A stretch of 64,000 nucleotides of DNA, from NCBI GenBank assembly GCA_026418175.1, contig JAOABX010000014.1, positions 1 through 64,000 of the forward strand. Reading direction: 5' to 3'. The notes beneath the pieces were generated by a model. That model was not told the DNA's origin. It worked only from the letters and a program-made list of their open reading frames with translations, and searched no databases. A program made the position numbers and the translations under genes. This stretch comes from Flavobacteriales bacterium (GTDB lineage Bacteria; Bacteroidota; Bacteroidia; CAIKAF01). Positions 33,031-42,862 of the stretch are shown piece by piece (within the stretch, counting starts at the first letter, position 1; each line of letters starts with the position of its first letter).

Positions 33031-35325
33031 ATGATGAAAAAAATAATTGTTTTTACTCTATCGGCTTTTACTGCCTACTTGTTTGTTTTTGCTCAAAATT
33101 ATATTCCTGTTGGAGGATGGCGTACCCACCTTCCTTTTACACGAGGCCTTTCAATCACCGATGATGGAACCAGGGTTTATTGTGGTACCATGCATAGCTT
33201 ATATTCATACAATATTCAAACCGGTGATTTTGAAAAATATACCAAAACAGAAGGATTCTCAGGTGTAGGTATTAGCCGGGTACAATTTCATGCACCAACA
33301 CAAACATTAGTAATCGGTTATGATGATTCGAATATTGATTTATTAAAAGATGATGTAATATACAATTTATCCCAAATAAAAAACGCTTCCATTCAAGGCA
33401 GTAAACTCATCAATAATATTAAATCTAAAGGAGATTCTGTAATCATTGCCTGCGATTTTGGAGTAGTTATTTTGGATGTAAAAAACAAGATTATAAAAAC
33501 CGATGTAAAATTCAGTGATGATATGGCTTTTGCTAACATGCGTTGTTATGATGGTGAATTTTATAATGGATTTTATTATTTCGCTACTTCCAACGGAATT
33601 TATCGGGTAAGCTCTAATGTAAATATGAAGAACCTGAATAATTGGGTAAAGCTATCCATGTTTGCAGATGGGCATTACAACAACATTGAACGATATAACA
33701 ACAAACTGTATCTTAACTACTCGGGAAAATTAACTTCGGGATTATTAAATGCAGATACACTCATTGCATTTGATGGTACAAACCGATATGTAGTTACGAC
33801 CGGAAATTTTAAAATGATAAATGATTTGCATGCAGAAAACGGTGTATTATGCATCGTTTATCCGGATGAAATGAGAACCATCAATCAAGCAGAAAATACT
33901 GTTTTTTCTCAATCAGGTTGTTTTACAGATGCTCGTCAGGCAACAATTGATAACCAAGGATCCGTATGGTTGGCTGAAAATAAATTTGGAGCATTTAAAA
34001 CCACCGCTTCTTCTTGCAACATTTATGTATTGGATGGTCCGTTTACAGCCAATGTATATGATATCGAAATTCAGGATGGCATTATCTGGGCTGCTGCCGG
34101 TGGTTTCACCAGCAGTTATCAAAATACCTTTAATATAGAAGGTTTATATTACAATCGTGATAATGACTGGAAAAGAGCTCCAGTAGCCGATTTTGGTTAT
34201 TCAACCCCAACACAAGATGTTGTAGATGTAATTATTGATCCTCAAAATCCTTTACATGTATATGCTGCCTGCTGGGGCACTGGATTATTAGAGTACAATA
34301 ATTACCAGGTTGTATCACAATTAGTAAATTCACCGCTGGATATATCGCAGGCACCGGGATTTGAATATAAAATTGGGGGATTAGCATTTGATAAAAACAA
34401 TAATTTATGGATGAGCAATTCACATACAACAACCCCCTTAAAAGTGAAGCGAAATAATAATACTTGGTCTGCTTATGGTTTTGGTTTAAACGTTCCCACT
34501 GCCAGTGCTTCAGTAAAAGTAAGCGTAGATGCATTAAATAACGTTTGGATGTCGGTAATAGGAAAAGGTATATTGGTATTTAATCCACAAACCAATGCTA
34601 GCCGTTTGCTAACCAATGTTTTTAATCAAGGCGATTTACCAAGCACCATCGTTCGCGTAATGACTCCCGATCGGAATGGCGAAATGTGGGTAGGTACTGA
34701 CGATGGTTTGCGAATATTCTCTCCTTCGCAGGTTTTTAGCAATTCCAATATTAACGGACAAAAAATTGTGATTAAAGCCGAAGACGGCAATAACGAACTC
34801 TTATTGGGTGAAACTATCATCACTGACATTGAAGTTGACGGCGCCAATCGCAAATGGATTGCTACCGATGGTAATGGAGTACGTCTGGTTTCTGAAAATG
34901 GCAGAGAAATAATTTATTCTTTCACGGCAGAAAACAGCCCTCTATTATCAAATAAGGTGAACTGCATTGCCATCGACCATGCTACCGGTGAGGTATATTT
35001 TGGTACTAGTTTAGGCATTGTTTCTTTTCGGGCAGAAGCCACCGAAGCCGGTAATTCATTTGGACAAGTATATGCATTCCCTAATCCGGTAAAACCTGAT
35101 TACAATGGGGTAATAACCATTACCGGAATGGCTGAAAAAAGCACTGTAAAAATCACCGATGTAAGCGGCAATCTTGTGTATGAAACAGAATCGCTGGGAG
35201 GTCAAGCCGTTTGGGATGGAAAACGATTTGACGGCAAACGTGTTCAATCCGGCGTTTATCTTGTATTTTGCGCCAACCGTGATGCTTCAGAAACCATTGT
35301 TACCAAAATTCTTTTCATCAATTGA
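33031..35325 (+). CDS. porZ: Type IX secretion system protein PorZ
   Basis: PorZ is a surface-exposed component of the T9SS attachment complex that helps couple cargo to A-LPS in Porphyromonas. The protein here is 764 residues from the ATG at 33031. It has a signal peptide (MMKKIIVFTLSAFTAYLFVFAQ) and the family opening YIPVGGWRTHLPF. A beta-propeller follows with repeats such as GTRVYCGTMHSLYSYN, GSVWLAENKFGAFK and GEMWVGTDDGLRIFS. It ends in a T9SS-type C-terminal domain (VYAFPNPVKPDYNG ... SGVYLVFCANR). It is followed three bases later by recO. Confidence 0.92.
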   Translation: MMKKIIVFTLSAFTAYLFVFAQNYIPVGGWRTHLPFTRGLSITDDGTRVYCGTMHSLYSYNIQTGDFEKYTKTEGFSGVGISRVQFHAPTQTLVIGYDDSNIDLLKDDVIYNLSQIKNASIQGSKLINNIKSKGDSVIIACDFGVVILDVKNKIIKTDVKFSDDMAFANMRCYDGEFYNGFYYFATSNGIYRVSSNVNMKNLNNWVKLSMFADGHYNNIERYNNKLYLNYSGKLTSGLLNADTLIAFDGTNRYVVTTGNFKMINDLHAENGVLCIVYPDEMRTINQAENTVFSQSGCFTDARQATIDNQGSVWLAENKFGAFKTTASSCNIYVLDGPFTANVYDIEIQDGIIWAAAGGFTSSYQNTFNIEGLYYNRDNDWKRAPVADFGYSTPTQDVVDVIIDPQNPLHVYAACWGTGLLEYNNYQVVSQLVNSPLDISQAPGFEYKIGGLAFDKNNNLWMSNSHTTTPLKVKRNNNTWSAYGFGLNVPTASASVKVSVDALNNVWMSVIGKGILVFNPQTNASRLLTNVFNQGDLPSTIVRVMTPDRNGEMWVGTDDGLRIFSPSQVFSNSNINGQKIVIKAEDGNNELLLGETIITDIEVDGANRKWIATDGNGVRLVSENGREIIYSFTAENSPLLSNKVNCIAIDHATGEVYFGTSLGIVSFRAEATEAGNSFGQVYAFPNPVKPDYNGVITITGMAEKSTVKITDVSGNLVYETESLGGQAVWDGKRFDGKRVQSGVYLVFCANRDASETIVTKILFIN

Positions 35326-35328
35326 TGT

Positions 35329-36063
35329 ATGTTGGTCAAAACACAGGGCATTATTTTACACACCCTCCGATACAATGACCAAAACCTGATTGTAAAAATT
35401 TTAACAAGACATTTCGGATTACAAAGCTATTTGGTTCGAAGCAGCAGAAAATCAAAAAACACAGCACTTTTTCAACCGTTAAATATTCTTTTATTGGAAA
35501 CCCGCTGGCAAGAAAACAAAAACCTACAACGTGTTAAAGAATGTACGGTAGCTTATCAATACATTCGATTGCCGTTTCATCCCGAGCGAAGAGCCATAGC
35601 AATGATGATGAATGAATTTATGATGAAATGCCTGCCAGATGGTAACGCCAATGAGGAACTGTTTGAATTTATGATGCAAGCACTTATTTCGTTAGATAAT
35701 TTAGATAAAACAGACGCTAATTTTCATCTTAAATTTACCATTGATTTGGCGCAGCAACTTGGATTTGGAATGCAAAACAACTACTCATCCACAAATACTA
35801 TTTTTTCTATTCCCGAAGGAGCGTTTATTCCAAAAAATCAAGCTACAGATTTAAATTTTTGTTTTTCAGAACAAGCCAGTTGCTCACTGCATTTGATACT
35901 TAACAATAACCAGCCCTTATTAAATCACATGGATAGAAATGAACTTCTAAAAAATATTATTCGTTTTTACCAAGTACATGTTCCGGGATTTACAACCCTG
36001 AAATCACACGATGTATTGATGGAAGTTTTTAATAGTTCTATGATAACTAATCCATCTATTTGA
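35329..36063 (+). CDS. recO: DNA repair protein RecO
   Basis: RecO works with RecF and RecR to load RecA onto SSB-coated gaps. The 244-residue protein begins with the OB-fold signature MLVKTQGIILHTLRYNDQNL and IVKILTRHFGLQSYLVRSSRK. A helical region follows (ERRAIAMMMNEFMMKCLPDG). It lacks the four-cysteine zinc site seen in many RecO proteins, which is common in Bacteroidota. It starts three bases after porZ, an order repeatedly seen in the phylum, and overlaps the next ORF's upstream extension. Confidence 0.9.
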   Translation: MLVKTQGIILHTLRYNDQNLIVKILTRHFGLQSYLVRSSRKSKNTALFQPLNILLLETRWQENKNLQRVKECTVAYQYIRLPFHPERRAIAMMMNEFMMKCLPDGNANEELFEFMMQALISLDNLDKTDANFHLKFTIDLAQQLGFGMQNNYSSTNTIFSIPEGAFIPKNQATDLNFCFSEQASCSLHLILNNNQPLLNHMDRNELLKNIIRFYQVHVPGFTTLKSHDVLMEVFNSSMITNPSI

Positions 36064-36110
36064 CCAGTATATATTGCTTAAATGAACCAAAACAATTTGT
36101 TGCATGTTTA

Positions 36111-37256
36111 ATGAAAAAAAACATGAATCAAAAGTTATCCAGGAAAAATTTTTTACATCGGGTTTTCCTTGGTTTGGGTGCAGCTTTTACACTTCCAGGA
36201 AGAACAACACCCATATCAAACATTGAAATTGAAGAAACTATGAACCCCATCATACGTATTAAACCCCTCGGATTTCAGTGGGAAACTGCAGATCCATTTC
36301 TATTTTGTGTACATCATGAAGACCATTTTCCCAAAGGAAATGATTATTTGGGACCAGACCCATCCCACTTCAAGGGACGAAACATGGGTGATGATTTTAT
36401 TATAAAAGATGGTTTTAGAATGTATCATGGCCGTACCGTACCGGGTTTTCCCGGGCATCCACATCGGGGATTTGAAACTATCACCTTAGTGAGAAAGGGC
36501 TTTGTAGATCATGCTGATTCGCTAGGAGCAGCCGGCCGATATGGAAATGGAGATGTACAATGGATGACGGCTGGCAAGGGAGTGCAACATTCAGAAATGT
36601 TTCCATTGCTTAATAAAGATAAAGATAACCCCTTGGAGTTATTTCAAATTTGGCTGAATCTTCCTCAAAAAAATAAAATGGTTGAACCTCATTTCAAAAT
36701 GTTATGGAGAGAAGATATTCCTATCTTGAAATATAGGGATGCTAATAATAAAAACACCTTGGTTGAAATAATAGCCGGTAAAATAGGAATCTTACAAGCT
36801 CCATCTCCCCCACCCAATTCCTGGGCTTCAGACCCATCCAATGAAGTTGCCATTTGGAATATAAAAATGGAACCTGGTGCTAGGTGGGACTTACCGCAAG
36901 CAAGTAAAGGCATTAATCGTACGTTATTTTTTTATGAAGGAACGGGATTAAAGATAAATGAAACAGAAATTCCTGGCTATCATGCCGTAGAACTACTTGC
37001 GGATAAACCAACGCAATTATTTGCATCAACTTCCACCAGTTTACTCGTATTGCAGGGCAAACCTATTGGCGAACCGGTAATTCAATATGGGCCCTTTGTA
37101 ATGAATACCAAGCAAGAAATCAATCAGGCTTTTCAGGACTATCATGCTACACAATTTGGCGGATGGCCTTGGCCCCGATACGATCAGGTACATGGAAGAG
37201 AAATGCAACGATTTGCTCGCCATGCTGATGGAAGATTGGAAGAAAAGTCGCATTAG
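36111..37256 (+). CDS. Pirin family protein with Tat-like leader
   Basis: Two cupin domains form a pirin. The N-terminal cupin carries the metal ligands in PGFPGHPHRGFETITLV (HPH) and GVQHSEMF (H-x-E), and LELFQIWLNLPQ follows. Pirins bind iron and some are quercetinases or regulators. Unusually, the protein begins with a leader of about 30 residues, LSRKNFLHRVFLGLGAAF, resembling a twin-arginine signal with R-K in place of R-R. I start at the ATG at 36111; another ATG lies at 36123, and the track's TTG inside recO is unlikely. Export is inferred only from this leader; if it is not cleaved the protein may simply be cytoplasmic. Confidence 0.85.
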   Translation: MKKNMNQKLSRKNFLHRVFLGLGAAFTLPGRTTPISNIEIEETMNPIIRIKPLGFQWETADPFLFCVHHEDHFPKGNDYLGPDPSHFKGRNMGDDFIIKDGFRMYHGRTVPGFPGHPHRGFETITLVRKGFVDHADSLGAAGRYGNGDVQWMTAGKGVQHSEMFPLLNKDKDNPLELFQIWLNLPQKNKMVEPHFKMLWREDIPILKYRDANNKNTLVEIIAGKIGILQAPSPPPNSWASDPSNEVAIWNIKMEPGARWDLPQASKGINRTLFFYEGTGLKINETEIPGYHAVELLADKPTQLFASTSTSLLVLQGKPIGEPVIQYGPFVMNTKQEINQAFQDYHATQFGGWPWPRYDQVHGREMQRFARHADGRLEEKSH

Positions 37257-37334
37257 GAATTAATTTTAAATTTGAGAAAGTTCTGACTTAAAAATTCATT
37301 ATAAATTTGAATTAGGCTTGGTTTTGCCTATTTA

Positions 37335-37364
37335 TAAAAAAAGCCCGTTCTGTAAACAGGCTTT
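37335..37364 (-). terminator. Terminator after tRNA-Ala
   Basis: On the minus strand AAAGCCTGTT and AACGGGCTTT form an imperfect stem with a small loop, followed by TTTTTT. It lies about 15 bases after the tRNA 3' end. Confidence 0.7.
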
Positions 37365-37379
37365 GAATGGATACATATG

Positions 37380-37453
37380 TGGAGAATACCGGATTCGAAC
37401 CGGTGGCCTCTACAATGCCATTGTAGCGCTCTAGCCAACTGAGCTAATTCCCC
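37380..37453 (-). tRNA. tRNA-Ala (anticodon GGC)
   Basis: The minus strand gives a 74-base cloverleaf. Acceptor GGGGAAT/ATTCTCC contains G3:U70, the alanine identity pair. The anticodon arm CTACA-ATGGCAT-TGTAG presents GGC, and the T-arm is ACCGG-TTCGAAT-CCGGT. The discriminator base is A and CCA is not encoded. Confidence 0.96.
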
Positions 37454-37535
37454 TTGTGTTTTTATAAAAGAACAAACAGCTTTTACAGCGCTGCAAAATT
37501 AAATATTTTTTTGAACTTTATGCCAAAATCTACGC

Positions 37536-38420
37536 ATGGTTTCTGATTACTTAGAATTACAAAATGCTATTCAAGAAGAACTGAAGAAGAAAAAAGATCC
37601 ATCCATTCAGGTAATTGAACTATCTCGACTGGGTGGCGGTTCAATCAATACAGCAATGAGCATCAAAACCAATCAGGGAAACTTCTTTGTTAAATTCAAT
37701 GATGCCGCAGCCTATCCTGATCTTTTTACGCAAGAAGCTAAAAACCTGGAATTATTGAGAAACACTCGTACTCTTCATATTCCTCAAGTATATTCTGTGT
37801 TCGAATATGAAGGTACTTCTATGCTGCTCATGGAGTTTATTGAAGCAGGAACTCCCCATTACGATTTCTGGAGAGATTTTGGTATTGGTCTGGCCCGAAT
37901 ACATAAACATACGCAACCTACTTTTGGGCTGAATTACGATAATTACATCGGATCACTTAAACAAATTAATACTCCTAAAACTAACTGGGTAGAATTTTTT
38001 ATCGAATGCCGGCTCAACCCTATGCTAAAACTAGCAGTTGATAATGGCAAAGCTGATGAACAACTCGTAAAAAAATTTGAAGCTCTTTACCTACGATTAG
38101 ATGAAATTTTCCCGCAGGAAGCTCCAGCGCTACTGCATGGTGATTTGTGGAGTGGCAACTGCATGGCAGATATGGACGGAGATCCGGTGATTTATGACCC
38201 GGCTGTTTATTATGGACATCGGGAAATGGATTTAGCCATGTCATCATTATTTGGTGGGTTTGAAGAGGCTTTTTATGAAGCATACAACGAAGAATTTCCA
38301 TTGGAAAAAAACTGGCAACAACGTCTATCAATTTGTAACCTCTATCCGTTACTTGTACATGTTAATCTGTTTGTAGGCTCATACATACAATCAGTAAAAA
38401 ATATTGTAAGCAGGTTCTAA
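37536..38420 (+). CDS. Fructosamine/ketosamine-3-kinase family protein
   Basis: The 294-residue kinase phosphorylates fructosamine or ribulosamine adducts so that they fall off glycated proteins (deglycation). Kinase-like motifs are GGGSINTAMSIKT (P-loop region), NFFVKFN (ATP-binding lysine), LHGDLWSGN (catalytic loop), and IYDPAVYYGHREMDLAMS (metal-binding D-P-A and downstream helix). The length matches the family. The gene stands alone on the plus strand, with its stop directly abutting the stop of the convergent ABC transporter gene. Confidence 0.9.
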   Translation: MVSDYLELQNAIQEELKKKKDPSIQVIELSRLGGGSINTAMSIKTNQGNFFVKFNDAAAYPDLFTQEAKNLELLRNTRTLHIPQVYSVFEYEGTSMLLMEFIEAGTPHYDFWRDFGIGLARIHKHTQPTFGLNYDNYIGSLKQINTPKTNWVEFFIECRLNPMLKLAVDNGKADEQLVKKFEALYLRLDEIFPQEAPALLHGDLWSGNCMADMDGDPVIYDPAVYYGHREMDLAMSSLFGGFEEAFYEAYNEEFPLEKNWQQRLSICNLYPLLVHVNLFVGSYIQSVKNIVSRF

Positions 38421-40208
38421 CTACATGCCTACTTGTAATCCAACAAGGTACTTATACAATCCACCTTCTTTTTGCACCAGGGTTTGATGATTTCCTTTTT
38501 CAACCAATTCTCCCCGATCAATAACTAAAATTTGATCAGCATTTCGAATGGTGCTTAATCGGTGTGCAATAACAATAGAAGTTCTTCCCTGCATCAACTT
38601 TTCCAATGCATCTTGTACCTGGCGTTCTGATTCTGAATCAAGCGAACTGGTAGCTTCATCCAATAATAATATGGCCGGGTCACTTAAAACCGCCCGGGCA
38701 ATAGCAATTCGCTGACGCTGCCCACCGGATAGTTTGGTACCTCGTTCTCCAACTATCGTATCATAGCCATCCGGGAACGAAGTAATAAATTCATGTGCAT
38801 TGGCCTTACGGGCTGCTTCAATAATTTCTTCTTCCGTGGCATCTGGCTTTCCATACAAAATATTATCACGAATGGTTCCTCCAAATAGAATCACATCCTG
38901 TGGCACCAAAGCAATTTGACTTCGGTAAAACGTAAGATCATAGTCAACAACCGATTTACCATCAACCAATATAACTCCGGAAGTTGGTTCAAACAAGCGA
39001 AGTAATAAGGCTGTAATTGTAGATTTTCCAGCTCCGCTCGAGCCAACAATAGCTAATTGTTTTCCAGGCTCAATATTAAAACTTAAATTTCGTATTACCG
39101 GAAATTCTTTTCTTGAAGGATAAGCAAAACAAACATTATTAAATTCAATGCTACCTTCAAATCTTCTATCAATTTTCTTGAATTCATGGCTAAGCTCCAT
39201 TTCCGGCTTTTCATCCAAAATATCCAGTAAATTTTCAGTAGCTCCGATAGATTTTTGCAATTGAGAATATGTATCAGCTAATCCGCCTACAGATCCGGCC
39301 ATGAATACAGATAAAAGAAAAAACTGAAATAAATTACCCCCTGTAATTTCTCCTTTAGCTACTAAATCAGAACCAAACCATACGATGGCTACCACGCTTC
39401 CAAATAAAAAAACAATCAACGTAGAAGCAAATATTCCGCGGATGATTGCATTTTTCATTCCGGTACGAATTAAATCATCTGTCACTTTAGCATACCTTCG
39501 CGATTCAAACCATTCACCTGTGAATGCCTTTACCGTTACCATTCCCGTAAGTGTCTCTTCTACGATAGTTTGTGATTCTGCCACCTGATTTTGAGCTTTT
39601 TTAGAGAGTTTTCTTACATATCGCCCAAATGAAACTGCAAACAGTGCCAGTGCAGGCAAGGTAGCCAGCATAAATAAAGCAAGTTTCCACGAAGTGGACC
39701 ACATGATGGCCACACTACCTATAATGATAATTATTTGTCGTATAAACTCAGCCAAATAGGTAGTAAGCGAATCTTTTATTGTACTTATATCTGATGATAT
39801 TCGACTGGAAAGCTCGCCGGTTCGTTTAGATGCATAATACTGCATAGGTAATATCAGTAATTGATTAAATACATCTTTACGAAGTTTGGCAATGGAATTT
39901 TCAGTAACAATTGAAAATGTGTAAATACGCAGGTAGGATGTTATTGCCTGAACAATTAATAAAACACCCAATAAAAGAGTAACCTGCCATACTTTTTCCT
40001 TGAAATTTTGTTGGGTAAAATCAATCAATTCACCCAAAGACGAAAAAATAGCCAAGGAGCTAACACTTGAAATTGCTAAACATATCAAGCCAATGATGAA
40101 TGGCACCCGATAAGGCGCTATATAGCGAAAAATTCGCATAGACCTGCGAAAACTTTCCCGGGAGATTCGTTTTTTTTCTGTTTGTACTTGCATGGATTTA
40201 AACTTCAT
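38421..40208 (-). CDS. ABC exporter, ATP-binding/permease half-transporter (MsbA-like)
   Basis: The 595-residue protein has a six-helix membrane domain (about 25-335) and a nucleotide-binding domain (about 355-590). The latter has Walker A VGSSGAGKST, signature LSGGQRQRIAIARA, Walker B ILLLDEATSSLD and switch histidine IVIAHRLST. Homodimers of this type export lipids, glycolipids or drugs; MsbA flips lipid A. Substrate cannot be fixed from sequence. A GT2 glycosyltransferase and an S41 protease lie upstream in the same direction, which would fit envelope assembly. Starts at either Met1 or Met6 are possible. Confidence 0.92.
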   Translation of the reverse strand: MKFKSMQVQTEKKRISRESFRRSMRIFRYIAPYRVPFIIGLICLAISSVSSLAIFSSLGELIDFTQQNFKEKVWQVTLLLGVLLIVQAITSYLRIYTFSIVTENSIAKLRKDVFNQLLILPMQYYASKRTGELSSRISSDISTIKDSLTTYLAEFIRQIIIIIGSVAIMWSTSWKLALFMLATLPALALFAVSFGRYVRKLSKKAQNQVAESQTIVEETLTGMVTVKAFTGEWFESRRYAKVTDDLIRTGMKNAIIRGIFASTLIVFLFGSVVAIVWFGSDLVAKGEITGGNLFQFFLLSVFMAGSVGGLADTYSQLQKSIGATENLLDILDEKPEMELSHEFKKIDRRFEGSIEFNNVCFAYPSRKEFPVIRNLSFNIEPGKQLAIVGSSGAGKSTITALLLRLFEPTSGVILVDGKSVVDYDLTFYRSQIALVPQDVILFGGTIRDNILYGKPDATEEEIIEAARKANAHEFITSFPDGYDTIVGERGTKLSGGQRQRIAIARAVLSDPAILLLDEATSSLDSESERQVQDALEKLMQGRTSIVIAHRLSTIRNADQILVIDRGELVEKGNHQTLVQKEGGLYKYLVGLQVGM

Positions 40209-40246
40209 GCAAAGGAAAGAAATTCAGTGCAAAATATCAGGAAAAT

Positions 40247-41125
40247 TTAACTAGATAGCTTTACACGCATGCGATGTAAAAAAGTTAATATTTTTGAGGG
40301 GGATTGAGGAAGTGAGGTCCCAAGCCAAGTCTTCCCCATTTGTAAATAATGAGTTTTGAAAAACGAAGCAGTAATGCCCCATTTTTTGACAAATTGTTTT
40401 CTTCCGTTGTTGAGCTTTACCCTACCGGTTGATTTTGACATAAAATGATATACTTTGCTGTTTCCTACTCCCACAAAATACCGCACGCCAGCCTGCCAGA
40501 GCTTCATGCTAAAGTCAGGATCAGAATATAAACCTGGGGAAAATTCTTCACTATATCCCCCAACTTTGTCCCAAAATTCTCGATGTACCAGGCTGGGAGG
40601 CCATGTTGCTCCACACCAATGAGGTTTTAACAACGATGAATATTCCTTGAGTAATTTCTCTTTTTGAAATAATTCTGGGGTTCTTCCATAATCAAAAGGC
40701 GATAATACACAGTTATTCGCACTTTCTTCTGGTTCTATCATGGTAGAAGATAAATAAAAAGCATTGCTGGGAAATTGGGTTATCATATCAACCAATGCGG
40801 TATCCCAACCGGGCAAAGGCACCATATCATCATTCATGTAGAGTATATAATCGTGCTTCGCCAATTTATAAGCCATATTAAGGGCTATGCATACCCCAAC
40901 ATTTTGGGGAGTATAAGTAAATTCTATTCCTTGCTGTTTCAACCATGCAAGGGTACCATCCACCCCCTCGTTAACATGCACAATAATTTGATGATTGAAA
41001 GCTGAATATTCTTGAATAGAAGCTATGCATAATTGAAGATACGGCAAGTTATTCCAGGTAGGTATTAAAATAGAAAAAACCATAGGTTTGCTATGGTTTT
41101 GGGATGCATGCTTTAGTTTTTCCAT
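40247..41125 (-). CDS. Family 2 glycosyltransferase
   Basis: The 292-residue protein is a GT-A fold enzyme: VFSILIPTWNNLPYLQLCIAS at the N-terminus, IIVHVNEGVDGT, PQNVGVCIALNMAYKLAK, and the metal-binding acidic motif YMNDDMVPLPGWD. Next come GATWPPSLVHREFWDKVGGYSE and the FSPGLYSDPDFSMKLW segment, which fits the catalytic aspartate region. It lacks membrane helices, so it acts on the cytoplasmic face. Its ATG abuts the stop of the upstream S41 protease gene. It may add sugar to a surface polysaccharide; the linkage is unknown. Confidence 0.85.
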   Translation of the reverse strand: MEKLKHASQNHSKPMVFSILIPTWNNLPYLQLCIASIQEYSAFNHQIIVHVNEGVDGTLAWLKQQGIEFTYTPQNVGVCIALNMAYKLAKHDYILYMNDDMVPLPGWDTALVDMITQFPSNAFYLSSTMIEPEESANNCVLSPFDYGRTPELFQKEKLLKEYSSLLKPHWCGATWPPSLVHREFWDKVGGYSEEFSPGLYSDPDFSMKLWQAGVRYFVGVGNSKVYHFMSKSTGRVKLNNGRKQFVKKWGITASFFKTHYLQMGKTWLGTSLPQSPSKILTFLHRMRVKLSS

Positions 41126-42847
41126 TTATTCTTCTTCTATCTCCATTTCTTCGGCTGTTCCATTTTCATCTTCCACGAGTTTTATTTCAAACGATGGATC
41201 AAAAATGGCCTTATATCGTTTCTTATCTTTAAGTATTGCAATGGCTTCTTTTACCTCCTGATCCGTACTAATTGAAGCTTCAATTCTTCCACGTTGATAA
41301 TAATAACGAGATACAATTTCTTCAGTCAGAAATTCAGCTATTTCATCTTTATATTTGATGATGTCTTTATTTTTTGAAAGTTGTTTTTTATCAACCAAAG
41401 CTTTATATTCATTTTCAATGGACTCAAAATATTTTTCTTTTTGAGCTGTTTTCTGGAACTCTTCAAGTAGTTTTTCACTTTGGGTAGTATATTCATAGCT
41501 TTTTCCTTTCAAAAATTCCAAAAATAAATCATACTCACTCTGATCTACTTTAAAAGTTTTAGCATCAGGGATGGAAGCATGTTTTACACGATAAGTGGTA
41601 GCATAATCAAAAATGTGATTATTACTTAATAAACTTCTAAGCACGTTGCTATACTTGCGGGGTTTAACAGGAATATCCGGATAAATACCTCCCCCATCAT
41701 ATACAATTCTACCGTTTTTGGTTTTGAATTTACTTCGTAAAGAATCGGGAATTGTACCTGCACTACCATCTGCATTTTTATTAGAATAATCCAAAGCCTG
41801 AATACACCTTCCGCTGGGTATATAATATTTTGAAGTCGTAACTTTTAATTGAGTGTTATAAACCAACGGACGGGTAGATTGCACCAATCCTTTTCCAAAT
41901 GTTCGTTGACCAATTACAACTCCCCTGTCTAAATCCTGTATCGTACCGGAAACAATTTCAGATGCAGAAGCAGAACCACGATTTACCAATACGGCCAATG
42001 GGATGTTAGCATCTACTGCTGCATTCAGGGTTTTATAACTTTTATTCCATTCTTCCACTTTTCCTTTGGTACTCACTACCAATTGATTTCGATCCACAAA
42101 TACATTCACCACATTAATTGCTTCGCGAAGTAAACCACCCGGATTTCCTCTCAGGTCGAGAATTACACCTTCCAATTCATTGTTCTTTTTTAGATCCTGC
42201 AAGGCAGCTTTAACATCATTGCCTGCATTGTTAGTAAATCCGCGAAGTTTAATGTAACCTATTTTTTCATCTACCATGCCATAGTAAGGCACATTCTTTA
42301 TTTTTATCTCTTCACGATTTACTTCAAACTTCAGCGTTCCTTGCGTTCCTTCACGTTGTATTACTATGGTAGCAGTTGTATTGGGTGCACCGCGAAGAAT
42401 TTTTACTACATCGTCCGTGCTCTTTCCTTTGGTTGACTGGCCGTTCACTTCAATAATAACATCACCGGCCATAATTCCTGCTTTTTGAGCCGGAAATCCC
42501 TCATAGGGTTCTGTAACTACAATGTAATCTCCTTTTTTTCTTACAACAGCTCCAATACCGCCATACTGGCCGGTAGTAGTGAGGCGATGGTCTTCAATTT
42601 CTGATTCAGGAATAAAAGTGGTGTAGGGATCTAGCGATTTCAACATGGCATCAATACCGGTTTTGGTCAATTCTCCGGGCTTGATCTCATCTACATAATA
42701 AATATCCAACTCTTTAAATAATGTGGAGAATATTTCGAGGTTTTTTGAAACTTCAAAATAATGGTCATAGCTTACTGAAACTACACTAATAATTCCCAAA
42801 AGAAGGCCCAGAAAAAAATGCCTGTATTTTTTTACAATGTTTTGCAT
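41126..42847 (-). CDS. S41 family C-terminal processing peptidase
   Basis: I start at the ATG at 42847 (MQNIVKKYRHFFLGLLLGII), giving 573 residues with an N-terminal membrane anchor or signal. A PDZ domain spans about 80-165 (GGIGAVVRKKGDYIVV, PAQKAGIMAGDVIIEVNG). The peptidase core has GVILDLRGNPGG, the nucleophile serine in NRGSASASEIVSG and the general-base lysine in FGKGLVQS. A helical C-terminal extension of about 200 residues follows, common in Bacteroidota Ctp/Prc-like enzymes. It acts in the periplasm on protein C-termini. It lies just after rnpA. Confidence 0.93.
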   Translation of the reverse strand: MQNIVKKYRHFFLGLLLGIISVVSVSYDHYFEVSKNLEIFSTLFKELDIYYVDEIKPGELTKTGIDAMLKSLDPYTTFIPESEIEDHRLTTTGQYGGIGAVVRKKGDYIVVTEPYEGFPAQKAGIMAGDVIIEVNGQSTKGKSTDDVVKILRGAPNTTATIVIQREGTQGTLKFEVNREEIKIKNVPYYGMVDEKIGYIKLRGFTNNAGNDVKAALQDLKKNNELEGVILDLRGNPGGLLREAINVVNVFVDRNQLVVSTKGKVEEWNKSYKTLNAAVDANIPLAVLVNRGSASASEIVSGTIQDLDRGVVIGQRTFGKGLVQSTRPLVYNTQLKVTTSKYYIPSGRCIQALDYSNKNADGSAGTIPDSLRSKFKTKNGRIVYDGGGIYPDIPVKPRKYSNVLRSLLSNNHIFDYATTYRVKHASIPDAKTFKVDQSEYDLFLEFLKGKSYEYTTQSEKLLEEFQKTAQKEKYFESIENEYKALVDKKQLSKNKDIIKYKDEIAEFLTEEIVSRYYYQRGRIEASISTDQEVKEAIAILKDKKRYKAIFDPSFEIKLVEDENGTAEEMEIEEE

Positions 42848-42862
42848 GCCTTTACACAATTT

